Of a stretch of 49,606 nucleotides of DNA, positions 1 through 8,488 are shown piece by piece. The first letter of the stretch is position 1. Each line of letters begins with the position of its first letter. The DNA is taken from assembly GCF_016583785.1 (NCBI RefSeq), contig NZ_NRRU01000033.1, forward strand, positions 1-49,606, written 5' to 3'. This DNA is from Rubrivivax gelatinosus (GTDB taxonomy: Bacteria > Pseudomonadota > Gammaproteobacteria > Burkholderiales > Burkholderiaceae_C). The notes under the pieces are model-generated. The model searched no databases and had not been told where the DNA came from. It was given only the letters and a program-made list of their open reading frames with translations. A program made the position numbers and the translations under genes.

Positions 1-553
1 CCGCCCAGCGCGGGCGCGCACCGGCGCTCGCCAGCGCCGTCAGCCCGCCCAGCGAAAAACCCGCGACGCCGATGCGGCCGGCGTCGATGCGCGGCCCCCA
101 TTCGGGATCCGCCAGCAGCCGGTCGGTGGCCACGCGCAGGTCCAGCGGCCGCTCCCACCAGGCGACGAAACCTTCCAGCCGGGTCTGCGGCTCGGCCGCC
201 GTGTTGCCGTGATGGTTCAGCGCCGCGACCAGGTAGCCGGCCGCCGCCAGTTCGTGCGCCAGCCAGCCCAGGCTGGCGGCAGAGCCACCGGTGCCGTGCG
301 ACAGCAGCAGCAACGGCCGGCGCCCCGGCGCCGGGGCGGCGCCGACGGCCACGCGCAGCGATTCGAAGGGCGGGACCAGCCAGTCCTGCTCGACCGCGGT
401 GTCCGCTGCGGGATACCACAGCAGCACCACCACCGGACGCGGGCCATCGGCGCCCCAGGCGGCCCGCGCCGGGTCGTCCCAGCGCAACGAGGTGATGCCG
501 ACCGGCGCCGCGGCGGCGCCGACGGCGGCCCAGGCGAGCGCCAGCGCGGCGCT
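1..553 (-). CDS. Alpha/beta hydrolase, PAF-acetylhydrolase/dienelactone hydrolase-like, secreted (3' end cut off)
   Basis: The reading frame runs off the left edge of the window. It encodes a hydrophobic Ala/Leu-rich leader resembling a signal peptide (about 553-505), then a segment ending VVVLLWYPA, an oxyanion-type SHGTGGS motif and the nucleophile elbow GFSLGG near the edge, so Ser in GFSLGG is the likely catalytic residue. This pattern fits the predicted dienelactone hydrolase/platelet-activating-factor acetylhydrolase group; the substrate is unknown. It follows the AraC-type gene on the same strand and overlaps its end. I find no in-frame ATG or GTG upstream of the leader for about 50 codons; the nearest TTG is at 487, inside the mature part, so the start shown is arbitrary. 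Confidence 0.7.
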
Positions 554-1451
554 ACAGCGGCGCCACCGGGACGCAGATCTCGCAGCGCAAGCGGCCGCTG
601 TCGGCGTCGTAGCCGCCGTCGGGCGGGTAGCGCTCGAAACACGGCCGGGCGTCGAGCTGCAGCCCGGTGCCGGGCAGCCAGTCGCGCAGCAGCAGCGTCC
701 AGCCTTCGCCGATGCGGTCGACAGGGCCGTCGAAGCGCAGCACGGCGTAGCGGCCGCCGGGCAGTTCGGCGACGAGTTCGTCGCGCCCCGGCGTCTCGCC
801 GTCGGCCAGCGCCACGCCGGCGTCGTAGCGGCAGGCCGGCGCCCGGGTGACGCCGGGGTCGTCGTGGCTGATGCCGTAGGTGATGCGGCCGTCGCGGCCG
901 TGCAGCACCAGCCAGGGGGCGACGCTGCGCGCCCAGAAGCGCTGCAGCGGTGCACCGTAGGCGCCCAGGTGGCGCAGATAGGCGATGCGCACGGGAGGCA
1001 GGTCGAGCAGTCGGACATCGGCGGGCGGCGAGGTGTTCATCGTGCTGCCATCGTCGTGCGGCGCCGGCCGCCCGGCCTGACCGATCTTGCGATCCGCCTG
1101 ATCGTCCTTGCGCTGCGCCGCGCGCCAGACCGAGGGCGCAGCGCCGAAGCGGGCGCGGAAGGCGCGCGCAAAGGCCTCGGCGGAGCCGAAGCCGACGCCC
1201 AGCGCCGCGTTCAGCACCGACAGGCGCGGCTGCGCCAGCAACTGCACCGCGGCGGTCTCGACACGCCGCCGGCGCACGTAGTCGGCCAGCGTCTCGCCGG
1301 TCCAGGCAGCGAACAGGCGGTGGAAGTGGAACGGCGAGAAGTTCGCCACCGCGGCCAGCGTCGCCAGGTCCAGCGTGCCGGCCAGATGCGCGTCGACGTG
1401 CGCCAGCACGCGGTGCATGCGGCGCTCGAAATCCGCGCGCGGGCTGCTCAC
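552..1451 (-). CDS. AraC-family transcriptional regulator with C-terminal GyrI-like ligand-binding domain
   Basis: The product is 299 residues. Residues 1-100 hold the two helix-turn-helix units of AraC/XylS proteins (segments [18 protein letters not shown] and [18 protein letters not shown]). A basic linker follows, and from about 125 a GyrI/Rob-type effector domain begins at [19 protein letters not shown]. Proteins of this layout bind DNA and a small hydrophobic or cationic ligand. The GTG start at 1451 overlaps the TGA stop of orn, which suggests translational coupling. The tail overlaps the frame of the downstream secreted hydrolase, making that gene a plausible target or operon partner. 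The regulated genes and ligand are not known. Confidence 0.85.
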   Translation of the reverse strand: MSSPRADFERRMHRVLAHVDAHLAGTLDLATLAAVANFSPFHFHRLFAAWTGETLADYVRRRRVETAAVQLLAQPRLSVLNAALGVGFGSAEAFARAFRARFGAAPSVWRAAQRKDDQADRKIGQAGRPAPHDDGSTMNTSPPADVRLLDLPPVRIAYLRHLGAYGAPLQRFWARSVAPWLVLHGRDGRITYGISHDDPGVTRAPACRYDAGVALADGETPGRDELVAELPGGRYAVLRFDGPVDRIGEGWTLLLRDWLPGTGLQLDARPCFERYPPDGGYDADSGRLRCEICVPVAPL

Positions 1452-2008
1452 ACGGCGAGGAAGTGCTGCCGGTAGTGCAGCAGCTCGTCGATCGACTCGT
1501 GGATGTCGGCCAGCGCGGTGTGCGCCTGGGCCTTCTTGAAACCGTCGAGCACCTCGGGCTTCCAGCGCCGCGCCAGCTCCTTGAGCGTGCTGACGTCGAG
1601 GTTGCGGTAGTGGAAGAAGGCTTCCAGCTTGGGCATGTAGTTCGCCAGGAAACGCCGGTCCTGGCAGATCGTGTTGCCGCACATGGGGCTCTTGCCACGC
1701 GGCAGGTAGCGCTGCAGGAACTCGATCGTCTGCGCCTCGGCCTGGGCTTCGTCGATGCTCGAGGCCTTGACGCGCTCGGTCAGGCCGCTGCGGCCATGCG
1801 TGCCCTTGTTCCAGGCGTCCATCGCGTCCAGCGTGGCGTCGCTCTGGTGCACCGCGAACACCGGGCCCTCGACACGCACCGTCAGCTGCGGGTCGGTGAC
1901 GACGACGGCGATCTCGATGATGCGGTCGGTGGAGGGATACAGGCCCGTCATCTCGAGGTCGATCCAGATCAGGTTCTGATCGCTCGGGGCCAGCACGGTG
2001 TCGCTCAT
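1448..2008 (-). CDS. orn: Oligoribonuclease
   Basis: Orn degrades 2-5 nt RNA oligomers, including pGpG, to mononucleotides in the cytoplasm. The protein has 186 residues, the normal family length. The DEDDh exonuclease residues are visible: Asp17 and Glu19 in [10 protein letters not shown], Asp117 in ICQDRRF, and His163 with Asp168 in AHTALADIH. The start is ATG at 2008, and the gene diverges from the M48 protease gene with only about 55 bp between them. The downstream AraC-type gene overlaps its stop codon. Identification is secure. Confidence 0.97.
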   Translation of the reverse strand: MSDTVLAPSDQNLIWIDLEMTGLYPSTDRIIEIAVVVTDPQLTVRVEGPVFAVHQSDATLDAMDAWNKGTHGRSGLTERVKASSIDEAQAEAQTIEFLQRYLPRGKSPMCGNTICQDRRFLANYMPKLEAFFHYRNLDVSTLKELARRWKPEVLDGFKKAQAHTALADIHESIDELLHYRQHFLAV

Positions 2009-2063
2009 GGTCGGGTTCTTCGGGGGAAACGGCGATTCTCACCCAAGCCTACACTCGCGCCCC

Positions 2064-3338
2064 ATGCATTCCCTCGTCGTCACGGCCGCGTTCGCGGCCG
2101 CGCTGCTGCTCTCGCTCGCGCTCAAGTTCTGGCTCGCGACCCGCCAGGTGCGCCACGTCGCCCGCCACCGTGACGCGGTGCCGGCCGCCTTCGTCGGCAC
2201 CGTCACGCCCGAGGCGCACCGCAAGGCCGCCGACTACACGCTCGCCAAGAGCCGCTTCGGCCTGCTGTCGACCGCGTTCTCGGCCGTCGTGCTGCTGGGC
2301 TGGACGCTGCTCGGCGGCCTGGACACGCTCAACCTCGTGCTGCACGACGCCCTGCTGCCCGCCTGGGGCACGATGGGCTACCAGCTCGCGCTGCTGGCGG
2401 CCTTCGCGCTGATCGGCGGGCTGCTGGAACTGCCTTTCGAATGGTGGAGCAGCTTCCGCATCGAGCAGCGTTTCGGCTTCAACCGCATGACCACCGGCCT
2501 GTGGCTGGCCGACCAGGCCAAGGGCGTGGCGGTCGGCGCCGTGATCGGGCTGCCGCTGGCGGCGCTGATCCTGTGGATCATGGGCGCCACCGGCGGCCTG
2601 TGGTGGCTCTGGGCCTGGGGCGCCTGGGTCAGCTTCAACCTGGTGCTGCTGGTGCTGTACCCCACCGTGATCGCACCGCTGTTCAACAAGTTCGAGCCGC
2701 TGGCCGACGAGGCGCTGAAAAGCCGCGTGCAGGCGCTGATGCAGCGCTGCGGCTTTGCCGCCAAGGGGCTGTTCGTGATGGACGGCAGCCGCCGTTCGGC
2801 GCACGCCAACGCCTATTTCACCGGGCTGGGCGCGTCCAAACGCGTCGTGTTCTTCGACACGCTGCTGTCGCGCCTGGCGCCGGCCGAAGTCGAGGCAGTG
2901 CTGGCGCACGAGCTCGGCCACTTCAAGCGCCGCCACGTCATCAAGCGCATGGCCGGCATCTTCGGCCTGAGCCTGGCGGCGCTGGCGCTGCTGGGCTGGC
3001 TGGCGGGCCAGCCGGGCTTCTACATGGGCCTGGGCGTGATGCCCAACCTGGACGCGCCGAACGACGCGCTGGCGCTGCTGCTGTTCATGCTGGCGCTGCC
3101 GCCGTTCACCTTCTTCGTCTCGCCGCTGGCCGCCTCGCTGTCGCGCAAGCACGAGTTCGAAGCCGACGCCTACGCCTGCGCCCAGGCTGACGGCGGCGCG
3201 CTCGCCAGCGCGCTGCTCAAGCTGCACGAGGACAACGCGTCCACGCTGACGCCGGACCCGCTGTACGCGCGCTTCTACTACTCGCATCCGCCGGCCGGTG
3301 AACGCCTGGCCGCCTTGCCCGCACCGGTCGCATCTTGA
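2064..3338 (+). CDS. M48-family membrane metalloprotease (Ste24/CAAX protease type)
   Basis: The 424-residue polytopic membrane protein carries the zinc-protease motif HELGH at 282-286 and a downstream EFEADAYA segment supplying the third zinc ligand. The N-terminus (MHSLVVTAAFAAALLLSLAL) is the first of several membrane helices, and the region preceding HELGH resembles Ste24 endopeptidases. The natural bacterial substrate is not known. The ATG at 2064 gives the family-like N-terminus; an earlier in-frame ATG at 1998 would lie in the promoter area. A TACACT hexamer at 2050-2055 could be a -10 box, giving a very short leader. The stop overlaps the TTG start of rsgA, so the two are probably cotranscribed. 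Confidence 0.92.
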   Translation: MHSLVVTAAFAAALLLSLALKFWLATRQVRHVARHRDAVPAAFVGTVTPEAHRKAADYTLAKSRFGLLSTAFSAVVLLGWTLLGGLDTLNLVLHDALLPAWGTMGYQLALLAAFALIGGLLELPFEWWSSFRIEQRFGFNRMTTGLWLADQAKGVAVGAVIGLPLAALILWIMGATGGLWWLWAWGAWVSFNLVLLVLYPTVIAPLFNKFEPLADEALKSRVQALMQRCGFAAKGLFVMDGSRRSAHANAYFTGLGASKRVVFFDTLLSRLAPAEVEAVLAHELGHFKRRHVIKRMAGIFGLSLAALALLGWLAGQPGFYMGLGVMPNLDAPNDALALLLFMLALPPFTFFVSPLAASLSRKHEFEADAYACAQADGGALASALLKLHEDNASTLTPDPLYARFYYSHPPAGERLAALPAPVAS

Positions 3339-4168
3339 GCTTCGAAGCACTGGACCAGGGACTGGTCGTCGCGGCCCACGGCCGCCATGTCGTCGTCGAG
3401 ACCCCCGAGGGCGAGCGCGTGCTGTGCCACCCGCGCGGCAAGAAGAGCGAGCTCGTCGTCGGCGACCACGTGCGCTGGCTGCCCGCCGGCGACGAAGGTG
3501 TCATCGAGCACCTGGAGCCGCGGCGCAACCTGCTGTTCCGCCAGGACGAGTGGCGCACCAAGTCCTTCGCCGCCAACCTCGACGGCGTGCTGATGCTGGT
3601 CGCCGGCGAGCCGATGTTCAGCGAGTCGCAGCTCACGCGCGCGCTGATCGCCGCGGCCCAGGCCGGCATCCCCTGCTGGATCGGCCTGAACAAGACCGAC
3701 CTGCCGGCCGCCGCCGATGCCCGTTCGCGGCTGGCGCCCTACCGCAGGATGGGCGTCGAGGTGGTCGAGCTGGCGCTGGGCCCCAGCGGCATGGGCAAGA
3801 GCACGCTGATCAACCTGCTGGTGCCGCAGGCGGCGGCGCAGGTGGGCGAGATCTCGAAGGCGCTGAAGGCGGGCCGCCACACGACGACGACGACGAGCTG
3901 GTACTGGCTGGACGAAGCCCGCAGCGGCGCGCTGATCGATTCGCCCGGCTTCCAGGAATTCGGCCTGCGCCAGATCCTGCCGACCGAGCTGGCGACGCTG
4001 ATGCCCGACTTCGCCGCCGCGCTGGGCGACTGCCGCTTCCACAACTGCAGCCACCGCCACGAGCCCGGCTGCGGCGTGCGTGCGGCGATCGAACGTGGCG
4101 AGATCTCGCCCTCGCGCCAGCGCATCTACGAAGAACTGTTCGCGGAGCTGTCGACGACACGCTGGTGA
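3335..4168 (+). CDS. rsgA: Ribosome small-subunit-dependent GTPase RsgA, apparently internally shortened
   Basis: RsgA is a circularly permuted GTPase that helps mature the 30S subunit. An N-terminal OB-like region comes first, then G4 NKTD (119-122), G1 GPSGMGKST (149-157), G3 DSPGF (202-206), and a C-terminal zinc knuckle with Cys233, Cys238, His240 and Cys246. The start is TTG, overlapping the upstream TGA. Unusually, only about 27 residues separate NKTD from the P-loop. Relatives, from memory, carry roughly 25-30 more residues here, including the G5 motif and the strand leading into the P-loop. The frame is intact, so this may be an in-frame deletion, possibly affecting nucleotide binding, or an assembly error. 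Confidence 0.93.
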   Translation: MSFEALDQGLVVAAHGRHVVVETPEGERVLCHPRGKKSELVVGDHVRWLPAGDEGVIEHLEPRRNLLFRQDEWRTKSFAANLDGVLMLVAGEPMFSESQLTRALIAAAQAGIPCWIGLNKTDLPAAADARSRLAPYRRMGVEVVELALGPSGMGKSTLINLLVPQAAAQVGEISKALKAGRHTTTTTSWYWLDEARSGALIDSPGFQEFGLRQILPTELATLMPDFAAALGDCRFHNCSHRHEPGCGVRAAIERGEISPSRQRIYEELFAELSTTRW

Positions 4169-4196
4169 GCAGCGCCCAGCGGGAGCACGTGGCTGC

Positions 4197-4397
4197 GGCC
4201 TCCGACGAGCGAGCGAGGCCTTCCGGCGCCGCACGTCCGGTCTCAGCCATCACACGTGAAATCGTGCTCTGGCCTTCGACTGGCGAGCGACGCCTTCCGG
4301 CGTCGCACGTCCGGTCTCAGCCATCACACGTGAAATCGTGCTCTGGCCTTCGACTGGCGAGCGACGCCTTCCGGCGTCGCACGTCCGGTCTCAGCCA
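4197..4397. repeat. Tandem 74-bp repeat, about 2.7 copies, each with a hairpin
   Basis: Three copies begin at about 4197, 4271 and 4345; the last is partial. Copies two and three are identical over the aligned part, while the first has diverged. Each unit contains an inverted repeat (4213-4232 imperfect, 4287-4306 and 4361-4380 perfect) of sequence GCGACGCC-TTCC-GGCGTCGC. Read on the minus strand the loop is GGAA, a GNRA-type tetraloop. The third copy ends inside the last codons and stop of the CobD-like gene, so the unit looks like a duplicated 3' end and hairpin of that gene. It lies between two convergent genes and may act in termination or mRNA stability. No spacers or mobile-element genes are present. 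Confidence 0.9.
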
Positions 4398-5380
4398 ACG
4401 ACGTTGGCCAGCGTCAGCAGCGCCAGCAGCAGCATCCACAGCACGACCGAACGCCAGACCAGGCCGACGACGCTCTGCAGATGGCCCAGTTGCGGCGGCG
4501 CGCCGGCGGTCGAGCCTTCGGCCGCGACGACACCCGGCTCGGCGCCGGCAGCGAAGGTCTTGGAGCGGTCGGGCGTGACGCCGGGTGCGGCGCTGCCGCC
4601 CAGCTGCACGCCGACGGCGCCGGCCGCGGCGGCGAGGATGATGCCTTCGTTCGGATGCAGCCAGAGCGCGGCGTCACGGCGCCAGCCGCCCACCGCCTCC
4701 TCGAAGTTGCCGACGACGGCAAAGCCGAAAGCCGTGAGCCGCGCCGGCACGTGGTCGATCAGCGCGAACCAGCGCAGCGACAGGTCCATCAGGCTCTCGC
4801 TGGTCGGCGCCTCGAGCGTGCGGTGGCGGTAGGCCCAGAAGCGCGACGCGAACTCGGCCATGCGGTAGAAGACCGCGCCGGTCGGCCCCAGCCCCAGCGC
4901 CGAGAGCACGACGAACCAGAAGAAGACGCCGAAGACGTGGCGATGCGCCGCCAGCAGCGCGTGTTCGAGCACGTGGCGCAGCACCTCGGTGCGCGGCAGT
5001 TCGCTCGCGTCCAGGTGGCGCCATTCGGCCAGGCGCTGGCGCGCGAGGTTCTCGTCGCCGCGGTCGAGCGCGTCGCGGATGTCGGTGAAGTAGTGGCTGA
5101 ACTGGCGAAAGCCCAGCGTCAGATACAGCAGCACGACGTCGAAGGTCAGTGCCAGGATGACGCTGAAGTGGCTGATCGCGAGATAGACACCGGCCACCGC
5201 CAGCGACGGCCCGATCACCGCGACGCACCAGACCACCACCGTGTGGTGCGGCTTGCCCGCGTCGAAGTTGCGGCTCGCCCAGCGGACCCAGGTGACGAGG
5301 GCGTGATGGATCCAGTTGTCGCGCGGCAGCGGTTTCAACTGCTCGATCAGCAGCGCGGACAGGACGGCGAAAAAACTCAT
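4391..5380 (-). CDS. CobD/CbiB-like (AmpE-like) membrane protein
   Basis: The 329-residue protein starts MSFFAVLSALLIEQLKPL and has membrane segments at about 55-90, 145-170 and 300-325. The central segment with YRMAEFASRFW and the late NEGIILAAAAGAVGVQLGG stretch resemble the CobD/CbiB family, which makes the adenosylcobinamide side-chain amide bond in cobalamin synthesis. No other cobalamin gene is nearby, and Burkholderiales commonly carry this version as a stand-alone gene, so its real role may be regulatory or unknown, as for AmpE. Its last codons lie within the 74-bp repeat. The ATG at 5380 gives a typical N-terminus. Family assignment is reasonable, function is not established. Confidence 0.8.
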   Translation of the reverse strand: MSFFAVLSALLIEQLKPLPRDNWIHHALVTWVRWASRNFDAGKPHHTVVVWCVAVIGPSLAVAGVYLAISHFSVILALTFDVVLLYLTLGFRQFSHYFTDIRDALDRGDENLARQRLAEWRHLDASELPRTEVLRHVLEHALLAAHRHVFGVFFWFVVLSALGLGPTGAVFYRMAEFASRFWAYRHRTLEAPTSESLMDLSLRWFALIDHVPARLTAFGFAVVGNFEEAVGGWRRDAALWLHPNEGIILAAAAGAVGVQLGGSAAPGVTPDRSKTFAAGAEPGVVAAEGSTAGAPPQLGHLQSVVGLVWRSVVLWMLLLALLTLANVVG

Positions 5381-5408
5381 CGGCTGGCGATGATAAGGGT
5401 GTCGTCGA

Positions 5409-6077
5409 TCAAGCCCGGGAGAGAAAGCGGTAGAGGTTGCGCAGCATCGCCGCCGTCGCGCCCCAGATGAAGTGCTCGCCCCAGGGCATGGACAGGAACT
5501 GGCGGCTGGCGCCAGCGGCTTCGACGACGTGGCGGCGGTGGTTTGCCGGGTCCATCAGGAACTCGAGCGGCACCTCGAAAGCGGCGGCGACCTCGAACGG
5601 GTCCAGCCTCGGCTCGAACGGCGGCGTGACGATCGCGACCACCGGCGTGACGACGAAGTGCGTGACCGTGGTGTAGGTCGGCAGGCAGCCGATGACCTCG
5701 ACCCGGTCGCGCACTAGCCCGACTTCCTCCTCGGCCTCGCGCAGCGCGGTGGCCACCGCGTCGGCGTCGTCGGGCTCGACACGGCCGCCGGGGAAGCTGA
5801 CCTGCCCGGCGTGGTCGCGCAGATGGTCGGTGCGGCGCGTCAGCAGCACGCTGGCCGCGTCGCCGTGGGCGACGATGGGCACCAGCACCGCGGCGGCAGC
5901 GCTCGGGCGGTCGGCCACCAGCCGGCCGTCGCCGGCGAACTCGGGCTGCCAGTCGCCCGCCGCGGCGAAACGCGCGCGCAAGGCCGCCGGCGTGAGCCGC
6001 GAACGCGGCACCGGTGGCAGGTGCGAGTCGACACCGGCGACGGGGATCGCCTCGGCGTGCAGGATGCGGGCGACCAT
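5409..6077 (-). CDS. Nudix hydrolase, CoA pyrophosphatase type
   Basis: The 222-residue protein holds a Nudix box running from GGRVEPDDADAVATALRE through AEEEVGL, which binds Mg2+ for diphosphate hydrolysis. It is preceded by the segment LLTRRTDHLRDHAGQVSFPG, characteristic of CoA-pyrophosphatase-type Nudix enzymes (UPF0035), so CoA or related nucleotides are the likely substrates. I chose ATG at 6077 because GGGAG lies eight bases upstream; a TTG six codons earlier is possible. It follows the terminator of the ribosomal operon on the same strand, so it is probably transcribed separately or by read-through. Confidence 0.9.
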   Translation of the reverse strand: MVARILHAEAIPVAGVDSHLPPVPRSRLTPAALRARFAAAGDWQPEFAGDGRLVADRPSAAAAVLVPIVAHGDAASVLLTRRTDHLRDHAGQVSFPGGRVEPDDADAVATALREAEEEVGLVRDRVEVIGCLPTYTTVTHFVVTPVVAIVTPPFEPRLDPFEVAAAFEVPLEFLMDPANHRRHVVEAAGASRQFLSMPWGEHFIWGATAAMLRNLYRFLSRA

Positions 6078-6094
6078 CGTTTCAGCTCCCGACA

Positions 6095-6124
6095 ACGAAA
6101 AAGGCGCCGCAATGCGGCGCCCCT
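6095..6124 (-). terminator. Rho-independent terminator of the rpsP-rimM-trmD-rplS operon
   Basis: On the minus strand an 8-bp perfect stem GGCGCCGC/GCGGCGCC with an ATT loop (6121-6103) is followed by TTTTTCGTT. It sits about 45 bases after the rplS stop and before the Nudix gene, as expected for the end of the operon. Confidence 0.9.
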
Positions 6125-6164
6125 TGGCGGTCGGGCCGTCCGGCAGGGCCGGAACGACCGGAGA

Positions 6165-6518
6165 TCACGCCAGCTTTTCCTTGATGCGCGCGCTCTTGCC
6201 GCTGCGTTGACGCAGGTAGTAGAGCTTGGCGCGGCGCACGTCGCCGCGGCGCTTGACTTCGATCGAGGCGATCAGCGGGCTGTACAGCTGGAACGTACGT
6301 TCCACGCCTTCGCCGCTGGAGATCTTGCGCACGATGAAGCTGCTGTTGATGCCGCGGTTGCGCTTGGCGATGACGACGCCTTCGTAGGCCTGGACGCGCT
6401 TGCGCGTGCCTTCGACGACGTTGACGTTGACGATGACCGTGTCGCCGGGGGCGAAAGCGGGAATGGTCTTGCCCAGGCGGGCGATCTCTTCCTGCTCGAG
6501 GGTCTCGATGAGGTTCAA
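6165..6518 (-). CDS. rplS: 50S ribosomal protein L19
   Basis: L19 lies at the 30S-50S interface. The 117-residue product has the normal family length and the hallmark segments [30 protein letters not shown] and [20 protein letters not shown]. The start is TTG at 6518, placed six bases after GGAG. It is the last gene of rpsP-rimM-trmD-rplS and is followed by a strong terminator. The TTG start is unusual for an abundant ribosomal protein. Confidence 0.97.
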   Translation of the reverse strand: MNLIETLEQEEIARLGKTIPAFAPGDTVIVNVNVVEGTRKRVQAYEGVVIAKRNRGINSSFIVRKISSGEGVERTFQLYSPLIASIEVKRRGDVRRAKLYYLRQRSGKSARIKEKLA

Positions 6519-6630
6519 GGTTTTCTCCGATGACGATCGTGCGCGGGGGCTGTGGGATGGTGTCGCAAAGGAAAGAGCCTTGAAGGCCCTCACGCTCCGC
6601 TTGCCCGCCAGAGGATCGAAAAGCCGATGA

Positions 6631-7377
6631 TTATAGCCCGAGCGCGGCCAGGAAGCGCTCGTCGGCGCGTGACAAGCGCCCGGCGGCACGCGCCGCCGTG
6701 ATCAGCTCGGGGCGCCGGCGCGCGGTGCGCTCGAGCGAACACTCGCGCCGCCAGCGTGCGATCTCGCCGTGGTGGCCCGACAACAGCACCGGCGGCACCG
6801 GGAGCGGCTCGCCGTCGAGCAGCAGATGCTCGGGGCGGCTGTAGGACGGGCCTTCGAGCAGGCCGTCGCCGAAGCTGTCCTGCTCGTGCGAAGGCGCCGG
6901 GATCACGCCCGGCTGCAGCCGCGCCACCGCGTCCAGCAGGGCGAGTGCCGGCAGCTCGCCGCCGGAGAGCACGAAGTCGCCGAGGCTGATCTCGTGCGTC
7001 ACGCGGCGGTCGATGAAACGCTGGTCTATGCCTTCGTAACGCCCGCACAGCAGCACCGCGCCGGGGCCGGTGGCGAACTCCTGCACGACGGCCTGGTCCA
7101 GGCGCCGGCCGGTGGGTGTGAAGTGAACCACCGGCACCTCGCCGCGTTCGGCGCGCACCGCGTCGAGCGCACGCAGCAGCGGCTCGACCAGCATCACCAT
7201 GCCGGGGCCGCCGCCGTAGGGGCGGTCGTCGACGCGGCGGTAGTTGTCGTCAGCGTAATCGCGCAGTTGCCACAGCCGCACGTCGACGAGCCCGGTCGTG
7301 AACGCACGCCGCGTGATGCCCACCGCCAGATGCGGGGTGAACAACTCAGGGAACAGCGTGACGACGTCGAAGCGCAT
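6631..7377 (-). CDS. trmD: tRNA (guanine-N1-)-methyltransferase TrmD
   Basis: TrmD transfers a methyl group from S-adenosylmethionine to G37 of tRNAs, preventing frameshifting. The 248-residue sequence begins [13 protein letters not shown] and holds the trefoil-knot SAM site: [15 protein letters not shown], then [12 protein letters not shown] and RLQPGV. The catalytic Asp/Arg region near RPEHLLLDG is also present. It follows rimM by about a dozen bases, in the classical ribosomal protein operon. Identification is secure. Confidence 0.98.
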   Translation of the reverse strand: MRFDVVTLFPELFTPHLAVGITRRAFTTGLVDVRLWQLRDYADDNYRRVDDRPYGGGPGMVMLVEPLLRALDAVRAERGEVPVVHFTPTGRRLDQAVVQEFATGPGAVLLCGRYEGIDQRFIDRRVTHEISLGDFVLSGGELPALALLDAVARLQPGVIPAPSHEQDSFGDGLLEGPSYSRPEHLLLDGEPLPVPPVLLSGHHGEIARWRRECSLERTARRRPELITAARAAGRLSRADERFLAALGL

Positions 7378-7389
7378 CGGCTTCGCGGC

Positions 7390-7965
7390 TCAGTAGTCGG
7401 CGGCCCAGTCGACGTGCACCGTGCGGCCGGGGAGGTCCACGCGGTCGATGTAGGCGGCGACGAAGGGGATCAGGATCTCGTCGGCTTCGGCGTCGACCGG
7501 CTGCACGCGCAGCACGCAGTGCGGGCCGGTCTCGATCAGGCCGACGATGCGGCCGAGCACAGCCTGGGCGCGGTCGTGCACGTCCAGGCCGATCAGGTCG
7601 ATCCAGTAGAACTCGTCGGCGTCGGGCGTCGGGAAGCTCGAGCGCGGCACGTAGACACGCGCGCCGGAGAGCGCCTGCGCGGCGTCGCGGTCGGCGACGT
7701 CGTGCACGGTGGCGACGACGACTTCACCTTGTTCGCGTGCCGTGACGACACGCAGCAGCGCCGGCACCAGGTGCCCGGGCTTGGCCTCGGACGGCTCGAG
7801 GAACCAGCGCTTGGAAGAGAACAGCGCCTGCGGATCGGACGAAAAAGGTTTGACCTTGATCCCGCCCTTCACGCCCCAGGCGCCGACGACGCGGCCGACT
7901 TCGATCGCGTCGGCCGGCCGGGCCGGCGCGTCCAGCGCCGGCAGCGGGGGAGTCGTGGTGCCCAC
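7390..7965 (-). CDS. rimM: Ribosome maturation factor RimM
   Basis: RimM binds ribosomal protein S19 and helps mature the 30S head. The 191-residue product has the N-terminal barrel signature VGRVVGAWGVKGGIKVKPF and the C-terminal PRC-type barrel from about FYWIDLIGLDV to the end ILIPFVAAYIDRVDLPGRTVHVDW. I chose GTG at 7965, just after rpsP, giving a short family-like N-terminus; a longer frame would overlap rpsP. It is the second gene of the rpsP-rimM-trmD-rplS operon. Confidence 0.95.
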   Translation of the reverse strand: MGTTTPPLPALDAPARPADAIEVGRVVGAWGVKGGIKVKPFSSDPQALFSSKRWFLEPSEAKPGHLVPALLRVVTAREQGEVVVATVHDVADRDAAQALSGARVYVPRSSFPTPDADEFYWIDLIGLDVHDRAQAVLGRIVGLIETGPHCVLRVQPVDAEADEILIPFVAAYIDRVDLPGRTVHVDWAADY

Positions 7966-7978
7966 CCCCCGCGCGGCC

Positions 7979-8227
7979 TCAGGCCGCCTTCTTGGCTTGC
8001 ACGACCAGACGCGCGACGGTCGGCGACAGCTGGGCGCCAACTTCGGCCCAGTAGGTCACGCGGTCGAGCGCGACGCGCAGGCCTTGCTCGGCACCGGCGG
8101 CCATCGGGTTGTAGAAACCCAGGCGCTCGATGAAGCGGCCGTCGCGACGCTCACGCGAGTCGGCGACGACGATGTTGTAGAACGGGCGCTTCTTCGCGCC
8201 GCCACGGGCCAGACGGATCACGACCAT
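7979..8227 (-). CDS. rpsP: 30S ribosomal protein S16
   Basis: The 82-residue product starts [20 protein letters not shown], the invariant S16 N-terminus, and continues with [14 protein letters not shown]16 binds 16S rRNA early in 30S assembly. The start ATG at 8227 has AGGA about nine bases upstream. It is the first gene of the operon with rimM, trmD and rplS; a candidate -10 box lies about 150 bases upstream, leaving a long leader with an inverted repeat. Confidence 0.98.
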   Translation of the reverse strand: MVVIRLARGGAKKRPFYNIVVADSRERRDGRFIERLGFYNPMAAGAEQGLRVALDRVTYWAEVGAQLSPTVARLVVQAKKAA

Positions 8228-8292
8228 GTCGGGAATTCCTGATGTTGAGGCGATCGCCGCACAGCCGGGGACACGTCCAGCCGCTGGCAATC

Positions 8293-8308
8293 AGACAAGT
8301 TCTTGTCT
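8293..8308 (-). promoter_or_regulatory. Inverted repeat in the rpsP operon leader
   Basis: The sequence AGACAAG-TT-CTTGTCT is a 7-bp perfect inverted repeat lying between the candidate rpsP promoter and the rpsP start. As RNA it could form a six-pair hairpin with a four-base loop; as DNA it could be an operator. It is not followed by a T-run in the direction of rpsP, so it is not an ordinary terminator. Confidence 0.45.
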
Positions 8309-8372
8309 CCCGACACCGTAGATACGCAACCGCAAGCTCGAGTGCTGACGGCGCCGTTGGCGGGAACCGCGC

Positions 8373-8378
8373 ATTATA
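8373..8378 (-). promoter_or_regulatory. Candidate -10 box for the rpsP operon
   Basis: A perfect TATAAT hexamer is present on the minus strand in the 261-bp gap between rpsP and the divergent acetyltransferase gene. The hexamer about 17 bases upstream is a poor -35 match. The overlapping plus-strand TATAAA could serve the divergent gene, but no good -35 was found there. Confidence 0.5.
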
Positions 8379-8488
8379 AACTCACTTGCCTGCTTGCGAC
8401 AGCCCTCGCGACGCGTATCGCACCGGGCGCCGTTCACGCACCGCCCCGCGACGCCACCCTACCCCCTCTTTCGGATCCCATTCCCCGC

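Noticed and set aside
1998..2063. Upstream ATG extension of the M48 protease
   Set aside because: The extension (22 residues) lies in the promoter gap and gives no membrane or family similarity; the internal ATG at 2064 matches the usual N-terminus.
4197..4397. Possible CRISPR array
   Set aside because: The units are contiguous 74-bp tandem copies without unique spacers and no cas genes are near.
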